64,000 nt of DNA from Enoplolaimus lenunculus (GCA_030248215.1 JASANG010002731.1:94246-158245), one strand, 5' to 3'. Numbered from the stretch's first letter, positions 1 through 11,244 are shown. Translations and numbers: made by a program. Notes: generated by a model from the letters alone, not told the origin.

Positions 1-2019
1 TTGCTGAACCCTACAGTGAACGCAGCTGCGATTACGAAATAATTCAATAGTCGGCTGAATCTGTACTCGAGACAACCGCACGGGGTGGGAAGGTGTCGTT
101 GGGTTTAAAACTCCCGAAGCGGAGTCACTGATTTGCTGCATTATTACGCTGCTATAGAGAATAACAGTTTTTCTAACCAACATAAGCACGCAAACCCGTT
201 TATAAAAATTTATTCAGTGATATTATTGATATTAATAACCTGACCTGACATGATTAAATGTAAGAGAATTTTTTGTACTTAAAAACTTTCTCTCAAAAAT
301 CGCTGTATTGCATTTTCAGTCAGCGCCCGACGACTGTAACAAAAAAATTATGCCTATAATAATTATGTTACGACGACAAACAGAAATATGTCGATGGGTT
401 ACTACCGAAGCTAAGTCGACCAAACTAAAAATTTGTGTCGTATGATTTTTGCGCCAAATGTTGGCAGCGTACTTTCTGTTCTCCTCCCTAGTGACCGTCC
501 ATTGCACAGGCCCGTGATTTTTCCAATAACTGACCCACTCTAAACATAAATTTTATACTCTAGATAATGACGGATTACCCACAACGGAATGTCTGGCTCA
601 ATATAATCATATCCTTTTTTGTGCGGAAACCACAGTGTCCAATGTGAACGTAAATGTTGACTACAGCTGCATTTAGGCAGCAAGCTTTTAAGCAAGACCG
701 CGGTCCGCAAACTCATCTGGACATCTAGTTACATACTAAAAATAATTAAAGAAATTTCTACTTAGCACCGTTCGGCTGCGCCGTGCGTTTATGCAAACCT
801 TTAACAATACACAGATATGCGGTATTATATTTCACATGAAAATTTACTAGCTATATAGTTCCACACCTAACACAAACATTAGATTTTAGAACAATCGATT
901 TCAATAATTTGCCACAAACACATAAATTCTTGTAGGTTTACCGCGAATCAAGTTTTGCGATCTGTACTTTGAGCAGTATATAGCAAGGGATTTGGTTTGT
1001 TTTGAAGAATGTAGTACAGTGAAATCTAACTGAAAGTCCTAGTGCTATTACTAGCAAACACTTGTTACACTGCAAAGTTTTATTTACAGAATACTCAAAC
1101 GTTTAAATGAACTCAATAGTTAACCTAGATTTCGATGGTTACACATATTACGACTGTATTTTGTTATACAAATAAAAACTAAGCTAGTGATCACTACGCT
1201 AAAATTTAGCAATTAGAAAACAGTCTTATTACAAGAGTAATGCGATGCCTGTAGTAATGCAACAATAAGAGCCGGTAACACAAGTTGAATACGTGGTTTT
1301 ACACACAAACCGCCACGGAAAAAATGATACACACAAGATGTCCGTGAACTAAAAATCTGAAAACTCCAAAAGCTAAGTTAAAAAATAATTAGCCGAAAAA
1401 ATATCTCAAGAAATTAGCTGGAAAAATTGGTAGAAATTAGGTGGGAATAAACAGAAAGAAAAAGACGCAAACCAAAAATAAAAGAAATAATGAAGGAAAA
1501 TAAAAAATAAGTTTGATTCTGCACAATATTTTGTTACTGCTTTAGCTTTCTAAACTTCGCGTGGCAGGAAAACTACCACCGCGCGTTGTGTTTTGCCAAT
1601 ACTTCCTTTTTAATTAAACGTCAACTGCATACGGAACGCAGCTAAAGTTTAACAAACACGAATTTAAATGCACAATGGTTTGCAGTAAGGATCGTAACAG
1701 TATTCGTCTGCTTTCACGATTTCAACATTCCCTAAATCTGGGGGTAAGGGAACAATGTAGCACGTACCCGTTATTCTTTCCTGCACAGAATGTAGCCAAT
1801 TGCATACTGTTGTTGAAGTATGTATTATCAATTCTTGATTTTATTAATTAACCGGTAATTCTGAGCGGATATTATTCACTACGCTAAAACAAAAGACTTA
1901 CGAAAATACATTGAACCTTTGTTAGAAAAATTTAAACCGAGACCGCGCATTTCTGTCTAGAACTTGGACCTGCTGGTCATGGTATCATAATTTCTGTTGT
2001 TAATACTTCTGAATATTAG
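1..2019. other. gene-free AT-rich upstream stretch
   Basis: No ORF with coding character, no tRNA-like element and none of the repeat families defined elsewhere in the window was recognised. The last few hundred bases must hold the 5' UTR and promoter of the copper transporter that follows, but I see no clear TATA box or initiator that I would defend. Confidence 0.4.
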
Positions 2020-2049
2020 ATGATTAAAAGCTGTTCAAGGCAGTTTTTG
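2020..2049 (+). CDS. CTR1: copper transporter exon 1
   Basis: Ten codons from ATG (MIKSCSRQFL) followed directly by a strong GTAAGT donor. It supplies the basic n-region of a signal-peptide-like start. It is chosen because it ends in phase 0, as exon 2 requires. Any 5' UTR boundary is unknown. Confidence 0.6.
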
Positions 2050-5000
2050 GTAAGTATATAAATAAGTATGTATGGTTAACCCTAGCAGTAGCAATCTTAT
2101 GCCTGTAATTGTTGTGCTGTTACATTCATGTGCTACATTTTTAAAATAGTGCTAAAAAGTTTTCATCATCTGTTGTTTTCACAGAATAATTGATGAAAAA
2201 AACCTGTACGTATTTAATATATATTTTAGTATTTTAAGTTGTTCATCAGAGTGTTGTATATCAGCATTGTATTAGTGAATTCAGGTACTAGGCGTCGCCA
2301 TTGTTGTCGTATTTGTAGCGTTCACACAGACATTATTGATTCTTCGTTCTGCAAGACTTTCCAATCATCGTGGTATGTAATGGTTTGCGTTAGTCTTAAA
2401 AGATTGCTTTGTGTTTTGAGTGCAACTAGTTTATAAGAAACCAAGGAACTACGTAATTTATCAGTTTGCACTATAAGTTGCTATCAAAATTTGTTTGTTG
2501 AAAATTCATCTGTAACTCGTTTCCAGTAAACGCGCTCTATCTTTACATTTTGCAAGATAATCCGTGCTTTGTTGTTAAATAGCCTTTATATCTTTTATAC
2601 ACCAAATCTTGGTGATTTAAACTTGTTTTCGTTTTTGTCGTTTTATTTTAGGTTCTGTTGAAGTAAATCATAGTCACTTGCCAACTATTAACAACAGTAA
2701 ACTCAGTACCAACAATATCATGGACATGGCAATGACGTTTCATTTTGGGGTGTCAGAAACCATTTTGTTCGATGGTTGGCGTATACGTAGTGTTGGAGGT
2801 AAAAGCTAAAATACTTTTTATTTTGTGGTGTACTTAACAACAGGGATCCAAGAGGAACTAGGTTTTGCTCGAACAGGAACAGGAATTGAGTTTTCGCAGG
2901 AACAGAAAAGGAAACCATAATTTAAACAGATTTCTATCACCGAGTTAATGTCTGCTTTTTAAAAACCTACGTAGCAAAAACATAGTCTAGGTTTAATTTT
3001 AAGTGATTTTATCAAGTTTTGCAAAAACGCATCAGAATGCCATCTAAAGACTTATTGATAAAACAGAACTAGTTGCAAAGACTTTCTTTTAGAAATATAT
3101 AATAATTGTTCAAAACCAATATTTTTCGTGTTTGAATGATTCTGAACAATTTGCAACAAAATCGTGAAAATGGTGGTTCCTGCGTTTTCGAATGCAGGAA
3201 TAGGAACATGAATTTAGTTTTTGCAGGACTTATACGCCGGAACCATAATTCCGGTGGGATTCAGTTGAACATCCGAAACTGGTATACAGACAATTTGTTG
3301 GATATTATTATTGCGATTTTATGTTTCTACATAGAACTATGTTGTATAAAAATTCTGCTTCGTTTATGTATTGAATTGTTTTCGATGAGTTAACTTATTG
3401 AGCGAAGCTCGGAGTTAGCGAAGCGTTTTATTGAGCGAATTTCGCGAAGCGTTTTATATTTTGTTCTCTGGGGTCAAAAGGTGGATGTCAGTCCGTCCGA
3501 AAATAATCTCACGGCTAACTTGCATAATTCGTTAAGCCTTCAGCACCATACGGTTTCTGGCTACGAGAAATCAGAATAAAATGTATATAAACCTCCAAAA
3601 CCGATAATTGAATAGTTAGCTAATAGCTAATTTGCATATTAGCTGAATTAGTTAAGCTAAAATTACGACTTTTTATATTATTTCACTGATTATTAAGGTT
3701 ACAAGCAATCAAATTAAGTACTAGAGGGTTTTTATGTGTGAGAAATCTGGACAAATTGTTTATAATCCTACTCACCGATAATTGAATAGTTAACTAATAG
3801 TTAATTTGCACATAAGCTTAATTAGTTAAGCCTAAATCAGGACTTTTTAAATTATTTAACAAGTAAGTCCGAGCTTCGCTCAATACATGTAGTTCGACTA
3901 CGACTTGTTAATAATTGATTGTAGTTTAGTTTTACAGAGCCAAAAATGATTACCAATTTGTTCATGCGACGTTTTTGTGAATTGTTGCCAGCCAATAGAT
4001 ACCCTTATTAATACAAATTATCCGTATAGTCACAAAATTTGTAGTTCCGATTCCGGTATAAATTTGCTGTTCCGATTTCTATTCCGGCATAATTCAGTTC
4101 CGCTTTACAACCTGTTTGAAGCGTATAAAGTGTGTAGCTTTTTGATCCCAAGGCAAACGCTATAGGTAGCTTTGCTGGCTTGGAATAACTGAAGCTTAAT
4201 CGTGAAAATTCAATATGAAGATACATAACTAAACAGATTTGCTTTTCTTATATTTTTGCTCAACAACTAGGATTGCTGGTATTTTTATTTATGGATTTCA
4301 GGTCTGATTGGTTCGATGGTCGGGATTTTCGTTTTGGCCATTTTGTACGAAGCGTTCAAAGTATTCCGCGAATATCTGTGGGTGCAAACGTTAAATCTCC
4401 AGTGTATGCATTGTCAACGCAGCTCTCAGAGCAATTGCGCTCGTGAACGTTCCTCGCCTAATCAAAGTAATCGAAGTCCATCCTCGCCAGAATCTGTACA
4501 GAATCGCAGTGGCAATTTAAGGAACGTCCATGGCACAGCAAATATTTCGATCAGTCCGACCGCTAGCACGAGGGAAGGTGCGTTTATGGTCTAAAACACA
4601 ATCACAAACAGAATTAGTTTTTAAAGTTGCTAGTCACGACAACAATCATGTCGCCAAACGAGACTGCAATCCCAATCGCTTACTGCGACTGATGTCCTCA
4701 TCTACCTTTACCACCATAGTTGTAAACAGTTGTTTGTGTTTTTGAAGCACAATGGTTTCGTCCTGCTAAACTATATTCTTCTTATCAATTGCTTGTCTTA
4801 AGGAGTAGTTCTTTGTTTGTCAACAAACTGCGACCATAAGTTGTCTGCCATCTTCATTAAAAGTTTAGAATTAAATAAATTTTACTAATTTTTCCGCATA
4901 TAAAATCGGTTAACTAAATGAATTCAACATAAACAAGAGTTTTTTAGAATTTGGAACCCCTAATTCAAAGAAAGGTAAAGCTATGACATAAGTTTACCAT

Positions 5001-5810
5001 GCTGTTCTAGACACTGGTTACGGCACAACAGCGGCTTCGGCTGAAAATATCGACCAGCGCACTTTAATCCGTTCAACATCGAACGTGCAATTTTCGAACA
5101 CGAAAAGGTAAATGTATTCTTTTGTATCAAGTTGCTTTTAAGATGCTTTAACCACGGCTTGCAATGCGTTATCAAGAATATTGTGGGGGCTGTAACGTAA
5201 CAAATTCAAAAGTGACCAAACTCACAGTCATATTGCATTAGTTTTAAATGTCATTTAAACTGATTGTCATAGTACAACCGTGGGTGAAAAAATCGAGCAG
5301 GAGGTCAGCAATTTTTGCCGGAGTCTGAACCGGAGTCTGTGATATGTCAAAATTAGGTAATAAAAATAACGTGAAATTTGTAAATTTTAACAATATTTCT
5401 GCAAAATAATAACATTGTTTTTAATCTTTCTTTTTATTATCTTCACTACAGCACAACATTTATGAGATAACGAAAAATTTCACAACCGAAATCGTCTGAA
5501 GCTCCGGGCATAATTTCTAGCGGAGCGGGTGGTCGAAATTGTGCCAGAGTCCAATCCAGAGGCAGACCTCCGGAATGATTTATTAAAGTATATTTTTGGT
5601 TTTAGGCTTGCAATATTTTCGCCTGCTCATACTATTAATACGTTGCTATACGCGGTGCAAGTAATTTTATCGTATCTTTTGATGCTCATATTTATGACGT
5701 ATAATGTCTGGTTGTGTCTTGCTGTGGTTGCTGGATCCATGATGGGATATTTCCTGTTCGCTTGGTGCCGGCGGACAAATGCAATTGATACTAGTGATCA
5801 TTGTCATTGA
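2020..5810 (+). CDS. CTR1: CTR-family copper transporter (SLC31A/CTR1-like), six coding exons
   Basis: High-affinity Cu(I) permease of the plasma or endosomal membrane; family members work as trimers. Joining 2020-2049, 2285-2372, 2652-2798, 4302-4577, 5011-5107 and 5606-5810 gives 843 nt, 280 residues plus TGA. All introns are GT-AG, and phases agree at all five junctions (0,1,1,1,2). Residues 1-26 look like a signal peptide (basic start, then a run of V, I, A, F). The outer N-terminus has HSH (46-48), two N-x-S sites (45, 53) and a methionine cluster (63, 65, 67). TM1 is about 92-112, with the family-typical YEAFK stretch. A long polar Ser/Asn loop follows. TM2-TM3 (about 226-266) hold MxxxM (239-243), TYN, and GxxxG (256-260). 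The protein ends HCH (278-280), the copper-handoff motif of CTR1. Human CTR1 has 190 residues, so this protein has a longer loop and N-terminus. The last 70 residues strongly resemble vertebrate CTR1. The least certain parts are exons 1-2 and the loop exon. Confidence 0.88.
2285..2372 (+). CDS. CTR1: copper transporter exon 2
   Basis: Preceded by AATTCAG and followed by GTATGT. It encodes the hydrophobic run VLGVAIVVVFVAF, then TQT, which suits a signal-peptide core and cleavage region. One base is left over, matching the phase of exon 3. Confidence 0.6.
2652..2798 (+). CDS. CTR1: copper transporter exon 3 (outer N-terminus)
   Basis: Acceptor TTTTATTTTAG, donor GTAAAA. It encodes the histidine/methionine-bearing ectodomain and the segment MTFHFGVSETILFDGW, equivalent to the conserved MTFYFG...LF segment just before TM1 in animal CTR1. 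If exons 1-2 were wrong, translation could start at the ATG at 2720. Confidence 0.85.
2841..3270. repeat. degraded G-family MITE remnants in intron 3
   Basis: It begins with CAGGGATCCAAGAGGAACTA, close to a terminus of the G element at 46085-46438, followed by purine-rich GGAACAGGAAC stretches seen again near 3170-3265. A related patch rich in TTCCGATTCCGG lies at 4040-4112. It has diverged too far to set both ends. Confidence 0.35.
3395..3885. mobile_element. T-family foldback MITE in copper transporter intron 3
   Basis: Inverted ends ATTGAGCGAAGCTCGGA and TCCGAGCTTCGCTCAAT bound about 490 bp. Inside, a block of about 75 bp starting CCGATAATTGAATAGTTA occurs twice (near 3600 and 3776) in direct orientation. 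There is no coding capacity. Confidence 0.75.
4302..4577 (+). CDS. CTR1: copper transporter exon 4 (TM1 and cytosolic loop)
   Basis: Acceptor GGATTTCAG. It encodes TM1 (GSMVGIFVLAILYEAFKVF, then RE) and a Ser/Asn/Pro-rich loop, ending at donor GAAG|GTGCGT. Reading through the donor meets a stop after four more codons, which supports a splice here. Confidence 0.85.
5011..5107 (+). CDS. CTR1: copper transporter exon 5 (loop)
   Basis: Flanked by GCTGTTCTAG and AAAAG|GTAAAT. It enters in phase 1 and leaves in phase 2, exactly what exons 4 and 6 need. It encodes 31 full polar codons with no stop (TGYGTTAASAENIDQ onward). The sequence is not itself diagnostic of the family; phase and splice sites support it. 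Confidence 0.7.
5270..5577 (-). mobile_element. D-family hAT-like MITE in copper transporter intron 5
   Basis: Read on the minus strand it starts with AGGCAGACCTCCGG-type sequence (D left end) and runs to GTACAACCG beside GGTGAAAAA (D right end). It keeps the CCGGAG-rich ends and AT-rich centre of the full copies at 7183, 23077 and 51585. It is diverged and lacks the last few terminal bases on the exon side. It ends about 28 bp before exon 6. Confidence 0.7.
5606..5810 (+). CDS. CTR1: copper transporter exon 6 (TM2-TM3, HCH terminus)
   Basis: Acceptor TTTTTGGTTTTAG. It encodes SPAHTINTLLYAVQ, TM2 with MLIFM and TYN, TM3 with GSMMG, and the terminal DHCH. This is the part most like human CTR1. 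The open frame extends upstream to 5529, but that part is MITE sequence (family D), so the acceptor at 5604-5605 is preferred over the one at 5519-5520. Confidence 0.92.
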
Positions 5811-6117
5811 GAGCTATTTTTAATATAGGGACGTACGAATTGAGCAACAACGAGCCTGTGCACAGGACCTAGAAACTGGAGGGGTTAGGCATAGTGACAT
5901 ACTTATAGTTAACATGGGCAATCGCTGAATAACTGTAATCAGAGTTCTGGACTTTAAAATCAAGCTGAAAATGGAGGAGTGTATTCTAGTTTATTCATGT
6001 AATGTAAGTAGGTTCATGAATTATTAGACAGATTGATCGTGGAAGTACTTGTACTGTTGCAATTTTCTGATCTCGTAGTTTACTTTGCATTGATTAGTTT
6101 GATTTATCATGATTTTA
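5811..6117. other. 3' flank of copper transporter
   Basis: Contains the 3' UTR by position. No canonical AATAAA was seen in this stretch, so the transcript end is not placed. Confidence 0.3.
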
Positions 6118-6286
6118 GCCAATGTTACTGTTGTGGCCGTAACTCTGGATTACATATATTCCTAAGCGTAAGCATAAGCGGTGATGTAAACCTAAAGCGT
6201 AAGCAAACATTGAAAATCGAAGCCTACTCTTTTACAGCCCCACTAGAAAACGAGACGACTTTAAAAGATACATCGACCGTGATTTT
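6118..6286. mobile_element. C-family MITE, degraded right end
   Basis: Left end GCCAATGTTACTGTTGTGGC, then CCTAAGCGTAAGC repeats and the C-family internal block (AGCCTACTCTTTTA). The right end is mutated. It lies back to back with another C copy in the opposite orientation. Confidence 0.55.
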
Positions 6287-6452
6287 GGCCCATGTTACTT
6301 TTAGGGGCATCCAGGTATCTGGTGTATCTATAAAAGAGTAGGTTTAGATTCTAGATTACATTTTTTGCGTAGGTTTTACGAACACATTTTAAAACGCTTA
6401 TGCTTATGAGTACGATTACTCTACTGTTACTCCCCAAAAGTAACATTGACCC
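6287..6452. mobile_element. C-family MITE
   Basis: Ends GGCCCATGTTACTTTTAGGG and CCCCAAAAGTAACATTGACC form the C-family terminal inverted repeat. The interior has the conserved AGAGTAGGTTTAGATTCTAG block and degenerate TTAGGC-like units. Confidence 0.75.
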
Positions 6453-7078
6453 ATAAAGTTGCATCGGCTGTGATTTTTATTGTTATGCAATTATCCAAAC
6501 AGTAAAATTCATTTTTAACCGTCGTAAAGCGTATAACATAGTAGTGTAGAATTGGTCCGAGGCATTTTTGTTTCTCTTGTTTTAAAAACATGCCGATTGT
6601 CTGAACGTCTTATGTATTTAAGCAATCTGGGCAATTCTGCTTTGTGTGTATTTGGAATCTTTTATATTGTTGACGCTTATTGAGGTAAATAGGACCTTCA
6701 ATATTCGCGATTTAGAATTTTTGGAAATGTTTCGGTATTGGTGCCAAAAAATTGTGAGACTCTCACAGATGTTATCATTCTCAGTCTCAACTAATTTGAG
6801 ACTATGTCACGTGTCTGCCTCGGCTTCTTCATTGAGACCCCATTCCTGGCGATGACATTGCCGCTTCTGGCGAGCGCAGCTTATACTCTATCAAAAATAA
6901 CATCTTCCCACCGATGTCTAATGTGTACAGAATGCTTTACAGGTCTGGGGATGAATTCTATTGATAAAATGCAGCAACAAAGAAACTTAATTACGGTGTG
7001 CTTATTGACTCATTTGTAAGCACAAAAGCGCGAAAACTTTCTGACTAAACTCTGTTGATGCATTTGCACGGAACATTT
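6453..7078. other. no recognised feature
   Basis: Short ORFs of about 70 codons overlap here (6646-7019) but have no domain-like or splice-supported character. No repeat family was recognised. Confidence 0.3.
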
Positions 7079-7742
7079 TAAGCCCTATTCACATGTGCAA
7101 ATATTTGTTGCGTTGCAATTTTGTCCAAAATCCCGTGTGAAAAACTTGCAGCTGCAAATAACTCATTAAAAATAATAGATAGCAGGGCACAACCGGAGGT
7201 CTGTCTCCGGCAGAAAATCGGGCTCCGGTAGAATTTTCGCCGGAAGTTCCTGCAATTTCGGTAGGAGAATTTTGCATAATTTTGCAAAATTTATCTGTTT
7301 TAGCGCGTATCATTTTACTTTCGTCACAATTTTCATGAAAGAATTTCCGAAATTTTGCAGGAAATTAACGTAAAACCAAAAAACTTAAGATATTGCCCAT
7401 ATTGGCTAAAATTAACTAATTAACCATCATTTTTTCTACTTTATTTCGCCTCACCTCCGGCTTCGGCAAGTTTCGTTGCCCACCGGCTCCGGCATTTTTC
7501 ACCTCCGGTTTCACCCTGATAGATAGGCAGTTCACACGTGTGAATAACCATACAAGTTCGCTGAATTCATTACAGTCACTTTCTCATTGGCATTTTTAGT
7601 TCACATGTGTGAATAATCATGCAAGTTCACTGAATTTATTACAGTCGCTTTCTCATTGGCTGATGAACAACTGCAAGTTCTGCGTGACATTTGCAGCTAC
7701 AGGTTCTTGCACCAGAAACTTGCACGTGTGTAATAGAACTTA
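7079..7742. mobile_element. F-family TTAA-type MITE, interrupted by a D element
   Basis: Outer ends TTAAGCCCTATTCACATGTG and CACGTGTGTAATAGAACTTA are inverted and abut TTAA on both sides, suggesting a TTAA target site (piggyBac-like; inference). The interior has repeated TTGCAGCTGCAAATAA-type segments and a duplicated block containing TCACATGTGTGAATAA. A D element occupies 7183-7518. Confidence 0.75.
7183..7518. mobile_element. D-family hAT-like MITE with perfect 8-bp target duplication
   Basis: Starts CAGGGCACAACCGGAGGTCT and ends CCTCCGGTTTCACCCTG. Both sides carry ATAGATAG (7175-7182 and 7519-7526), an 8-bp duplication as expected for hAT transposases. It is 336 bp with no coding capacity and is inserted inside an F element. 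Confidence 0.88.
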
Positions 7743-8163
7743 AAGGTATTAAATCGATTCAAAATGTCAATGTAAAATTATTTTAGGTTACATGTTTTCA
7801 CTACCTTAGGTTGCACGTCTTAGCTATCGCTGAAAGATGGTTTAGGATAAAAGTCCAGGAATACGATTTTAGGCCTAAGGTGCATCGTAAGAGGTCTAAT
7901 ACAGCCTATCGTGTTATTTCTAAGGTATAAGTTTGGACAGCTTCATCAAAATACAAGATGTGCCTGAAAGTCATATACACAGTTTATGTGTAGAGCTGTG
8001 AAACATTTTATTGATAATTTCTTCGGACCTGTTTGAGAAGGCCAACTATCCTAACGCCGGCCTTGGTTAATACAAACTTCAAAGTAACATTGGTTTATTG
8101 CGTACGTCAGAGAGTTATGTACTCGCCCGAGATTTGTGGCCGGGAGATTAACACTGAAATCTT

Positions 8164-8376
8164 TACACTGCAAAAAATGATGAGTCAAATTGACTCCCTT
8201 CGAAATAGGCTCTACGGGACTACACAAATTGAGTCAAATTAGACTCCGCCAGAGTCAAATTCGACTCATTTTGTCGCACGTTTGACTCTGGCGCAGTCGA
8301 ATTTGACTCAGTTTGTGTAGTCCCGTAGAGCCTATTTCGGAGGGAGTCAATTTGACTCCCCATTTTTTGCAGTGTA
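8164..8376. mobile_element. A-family TA-target MITE
   Basis: TA-CACTGCAAAAAATGATGAGTC at one end and the inverted form ending GCAGTG-TA at the other. The arms also match internally (CTACGGGACTACACAAA and its complement). TA at both edges suggests Tc1/mariner-type insertion. Confidence 0.9.
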
Positions 8377-10853
8377 CGCCGCTTTTTAACTATGTTAGAA
8401 TTGAAAATTAAATTATGGTAAACTTTGTTCAGAAGCGTGCTTGGAACAACAAATTATATAGCGCATTAGGTATGGTTTTGAGTCTATAGATTAAAAATGC
8501 CGCCTTTAAAGCTTATTTTGTAAAATTAAGTAATATTAAATTCGACAGTAAATAACTGGTTAAAATTACCAAAAATTAGGCAAAGACTTTGTGAATACTT
8601 TTGCACCGCTTCGACAATTACACCTGACTAGTTGTACGGCTACGAAAGGGGTCGTACACTTTCATTGGATCCGGTTTTCTACCAAATGTAACAAACCTAA
8701 AATATGACTAGCTTTCATATGTACTACTTTGACAATTTTTGACAACGGCAACTTCGCTTAGGTTTTGATAATCTTTTTGGTCAAGTGTACCATTCGAACT
8801 CGTTTAACCACAAACTCTAAAATAGGCAGTCTTTAATCGCTATTGAGAATTTTTTGTGGACCGTCGCTTATTAACTTTTTTTGGAAACTGGTCATATAAA
8901 TCGGCTTAACCTGAATTTTGGAAAAGGGATTTTATACTTAAAATTTCTAAGGGTTGAGTTGTGTTGTCAACTGAAAAACTTCATCCAAACGCAGGGACGA
9001 AATACACAAAGGGGGGGTTGCCCCCAAACCCACCTACTTACGGCCTTGGTCACATTCTTAGCCCGAACATCTTTGATCTACCGCTGCGGTTGCCGTTTAA
9101 AAGCTTGAAGCGAGTAAGTATATTAAATACGGCTGTTTAAACTATGTATTATTCACATGAAATTATTTTTGGTTAAACGCCATATGTTCGCTGACATAAT
9201 TGCATCTGCATTGTGCTTATACGTGCTATTTCGCAGAGTTCTTGCGATTTTGGATAATGGCTCGATTTAAATTATTCAAGATTCACGCACTTTATTTATA
9301 ATAACTTTGAAATAGTGCACCTTTAGCTGTCGAAGCGTGTCAAAGTTTGGGGCCAATTCAATCTAACTTTTCGGCTGTGATGTCTAGTTGGGAAGATTGA
9401 ACAGCAGCGTGAAGTATTTCTGTTTTTGAGCAGTTAAAATATGGTAGGATCTGAGTTTGTTGGTAGTTTAATAAAGTAATTTTCGGCCGCTATGAACAAG
9501 CGTAGTGTATTGAATTGTACTGTAGAGTAAAACGTATGTGATTTTATAAGCTTTCCAGTTCAGTCGCCAAGTTTTATGGAAGTTCTATATCCCAGTGACG
9601 CTAACAGCTCTGATTCAGTGACGAGGCCGTATAAAGGTTTAAATGCCCCACCCAATACTAATTATGACACCGATTAACAGCACAGTTAAGGCAACGATTT
9701 ACAGTTATCGTATATCAATTCCTCTTCGAAGGCACATCGAATAGGCGTTGTTTGAATTAAATTAGTTGTGTTTTTAAACCGTCACCCACATTTTGCAATA
9801 CGCATACGCGTTGTTAAAAACAGCACACTGCATGCGCTGCTCGTATACAGTTTGCATTTTAGTTGCTCATAGTCTACTCTATGGGGAAATGATTAGTTCT
9901 TCACTCATCGTACGCAGACCATGTAATCACTTGTCAAAAGGGAATTCCTTTTCGTGAACCGTACCAATGGTGCCGAGTATATAAGCTGAAATTGCAAAGT
10001 TAAAAGTAATTAAGTTTAAAGTTGCAATAGAGACAACACTGCAGTTTAGTCACGTAATAAGACATACTTTTATAATGGTTAACTACAGCAATCAGGAAGG
10101 GGCCAAAATGAACCGGAAGCGTCGTATATGCTCTTTGTTATATATCTATGTATATATTTGTATATTTATATATATACATACATATATATATACTTATGTA
10201 TGTATGTATATGTATATAAAGTTGGCTTCATTGAAACCTGTAACCAACCCATGTCGATTTCAGGTAACATAAACTCTTTAAATGTTTGACTTCGAAAACC
10301 GCTTCTAGTGCGTAAAGTCCGTCGTATAGACGTATATCCGTTTAGCTGTCAGCGAGGTTGGGCCTATTAAAGCAATCAAATTTATAATTTAAGTTTAAGC
10401 TTGGCAAGGTAATTTTCGAGCGAAAAGGGTTTTCATTCTAAAGTTTTCTGTGCTCGAGCTCGCAAGAACAGCTTTTAGTCTTAGAATACAACTCGGAGGT
10501 TGTAAAAGAGGGGTTATAGAATGTCTCTATAGGTTGACAAGAATGTTCAAGCAGAATTGTGTTTTAATGCTGTTGAGCAGATTAGATCAACGATGCAGCG
10601 GCGGCCGACCGTAGAGAAATTGGCGACTGTCGTCCCTGCCGGTAAATTGCGACCCTGCTGAAAACGGTGTAAAATAGTATTTTCAACAAATGCTGCTTGC
10701 AGCCGGCATTTAAAGTAACCGGTATAAGTTTTGAAGGTTACACACTTTGATATGATTGATTGACGTGGTAATTATGAAATTTAAAAACGTTGAGGGTTAC
10801 GTTGGTTGGCAAAAGTTAGCGTGAACCGAATTCCGGAATATAGTACTTATCGG
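8377..10853. other. long gene-free stretch
   Basis: No supported gene. It contains a G-rich patch near 9010 and an imperfect AT microsatellite (entered separately). The short phrase TTAGTTGCTCATAGT at 9861 recurs at 56259. The ORF at 8881-9108 has no recognisable domain and starts on a non-ATG codon. Confidence 0.4.
10139..10218. repeat. imperfect AT/ATGT microsatellite
   Basis: About 80 bp of TATATA interleaved with TATG and CATA units. Confidence 0.85.
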
Positions 10854-11050
10854 CGCATGTAAAGAACAGGGCCGGAACAGTAGTATAAGCATATTCCTAA
10901 GCGTAAGCCTAAGCCTAAGCGTATGGATGAGCATATTCCTAAGCTTAAGCCTAAACCTAAGCCTAAGCAAAAAAAAATTAGTCTAAAGCTTAAGCAGACT
11001 CTATTATAGCCCCTCCGGAAAACGATCCGGCCCGTGTTCTATACATGGGT
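10854..11050. mobile_element. B-family MITE with GCCTAA hexamers
   Basis: Ends CATGTAAAGAACAGGGCCGG and GTTCTATACATGGG are inverted partners. Between them are runs of CCTAAGCCTAAGC separated by GAGCATATT, and the conserved block AGTCTAAAGCTTAAGC. Confidence 0.85.
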
Positions 11051-11244
11051 CGCACTTCTATGACAGGGTTCAGTTTATAATTTGACATTTTTTCACAACG
11101 ACGTATATATGACAGTTATAATCGGTTTTCAAATTTGAAAATATTTTAAACTTTTCGTTTAATGTAGCGTTGAAGTTGTCAACGTTAAAGAAATGAATCA
11201 ATCGTTTCTATGGAGATACTTTTAGGCGACGGACACTTGTTGCG

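Noticed and set aside
2239-2436. 65-codon ORF over exon 2 of the copper transporter
   Set aside because: It is in a different frame from exon 2 and begins with TTG, so it is a shadow.
5519-5605. Exon 6 of the copper transporter starting at 5521 after TTCTAG
   Set aside because: It is phase-compatible with exon 4, but 5521-5577 aligns with D-family MITE sequence, and an independent exon (5011-5107) plus the acceptor at 5604-5605 gives a better fit.
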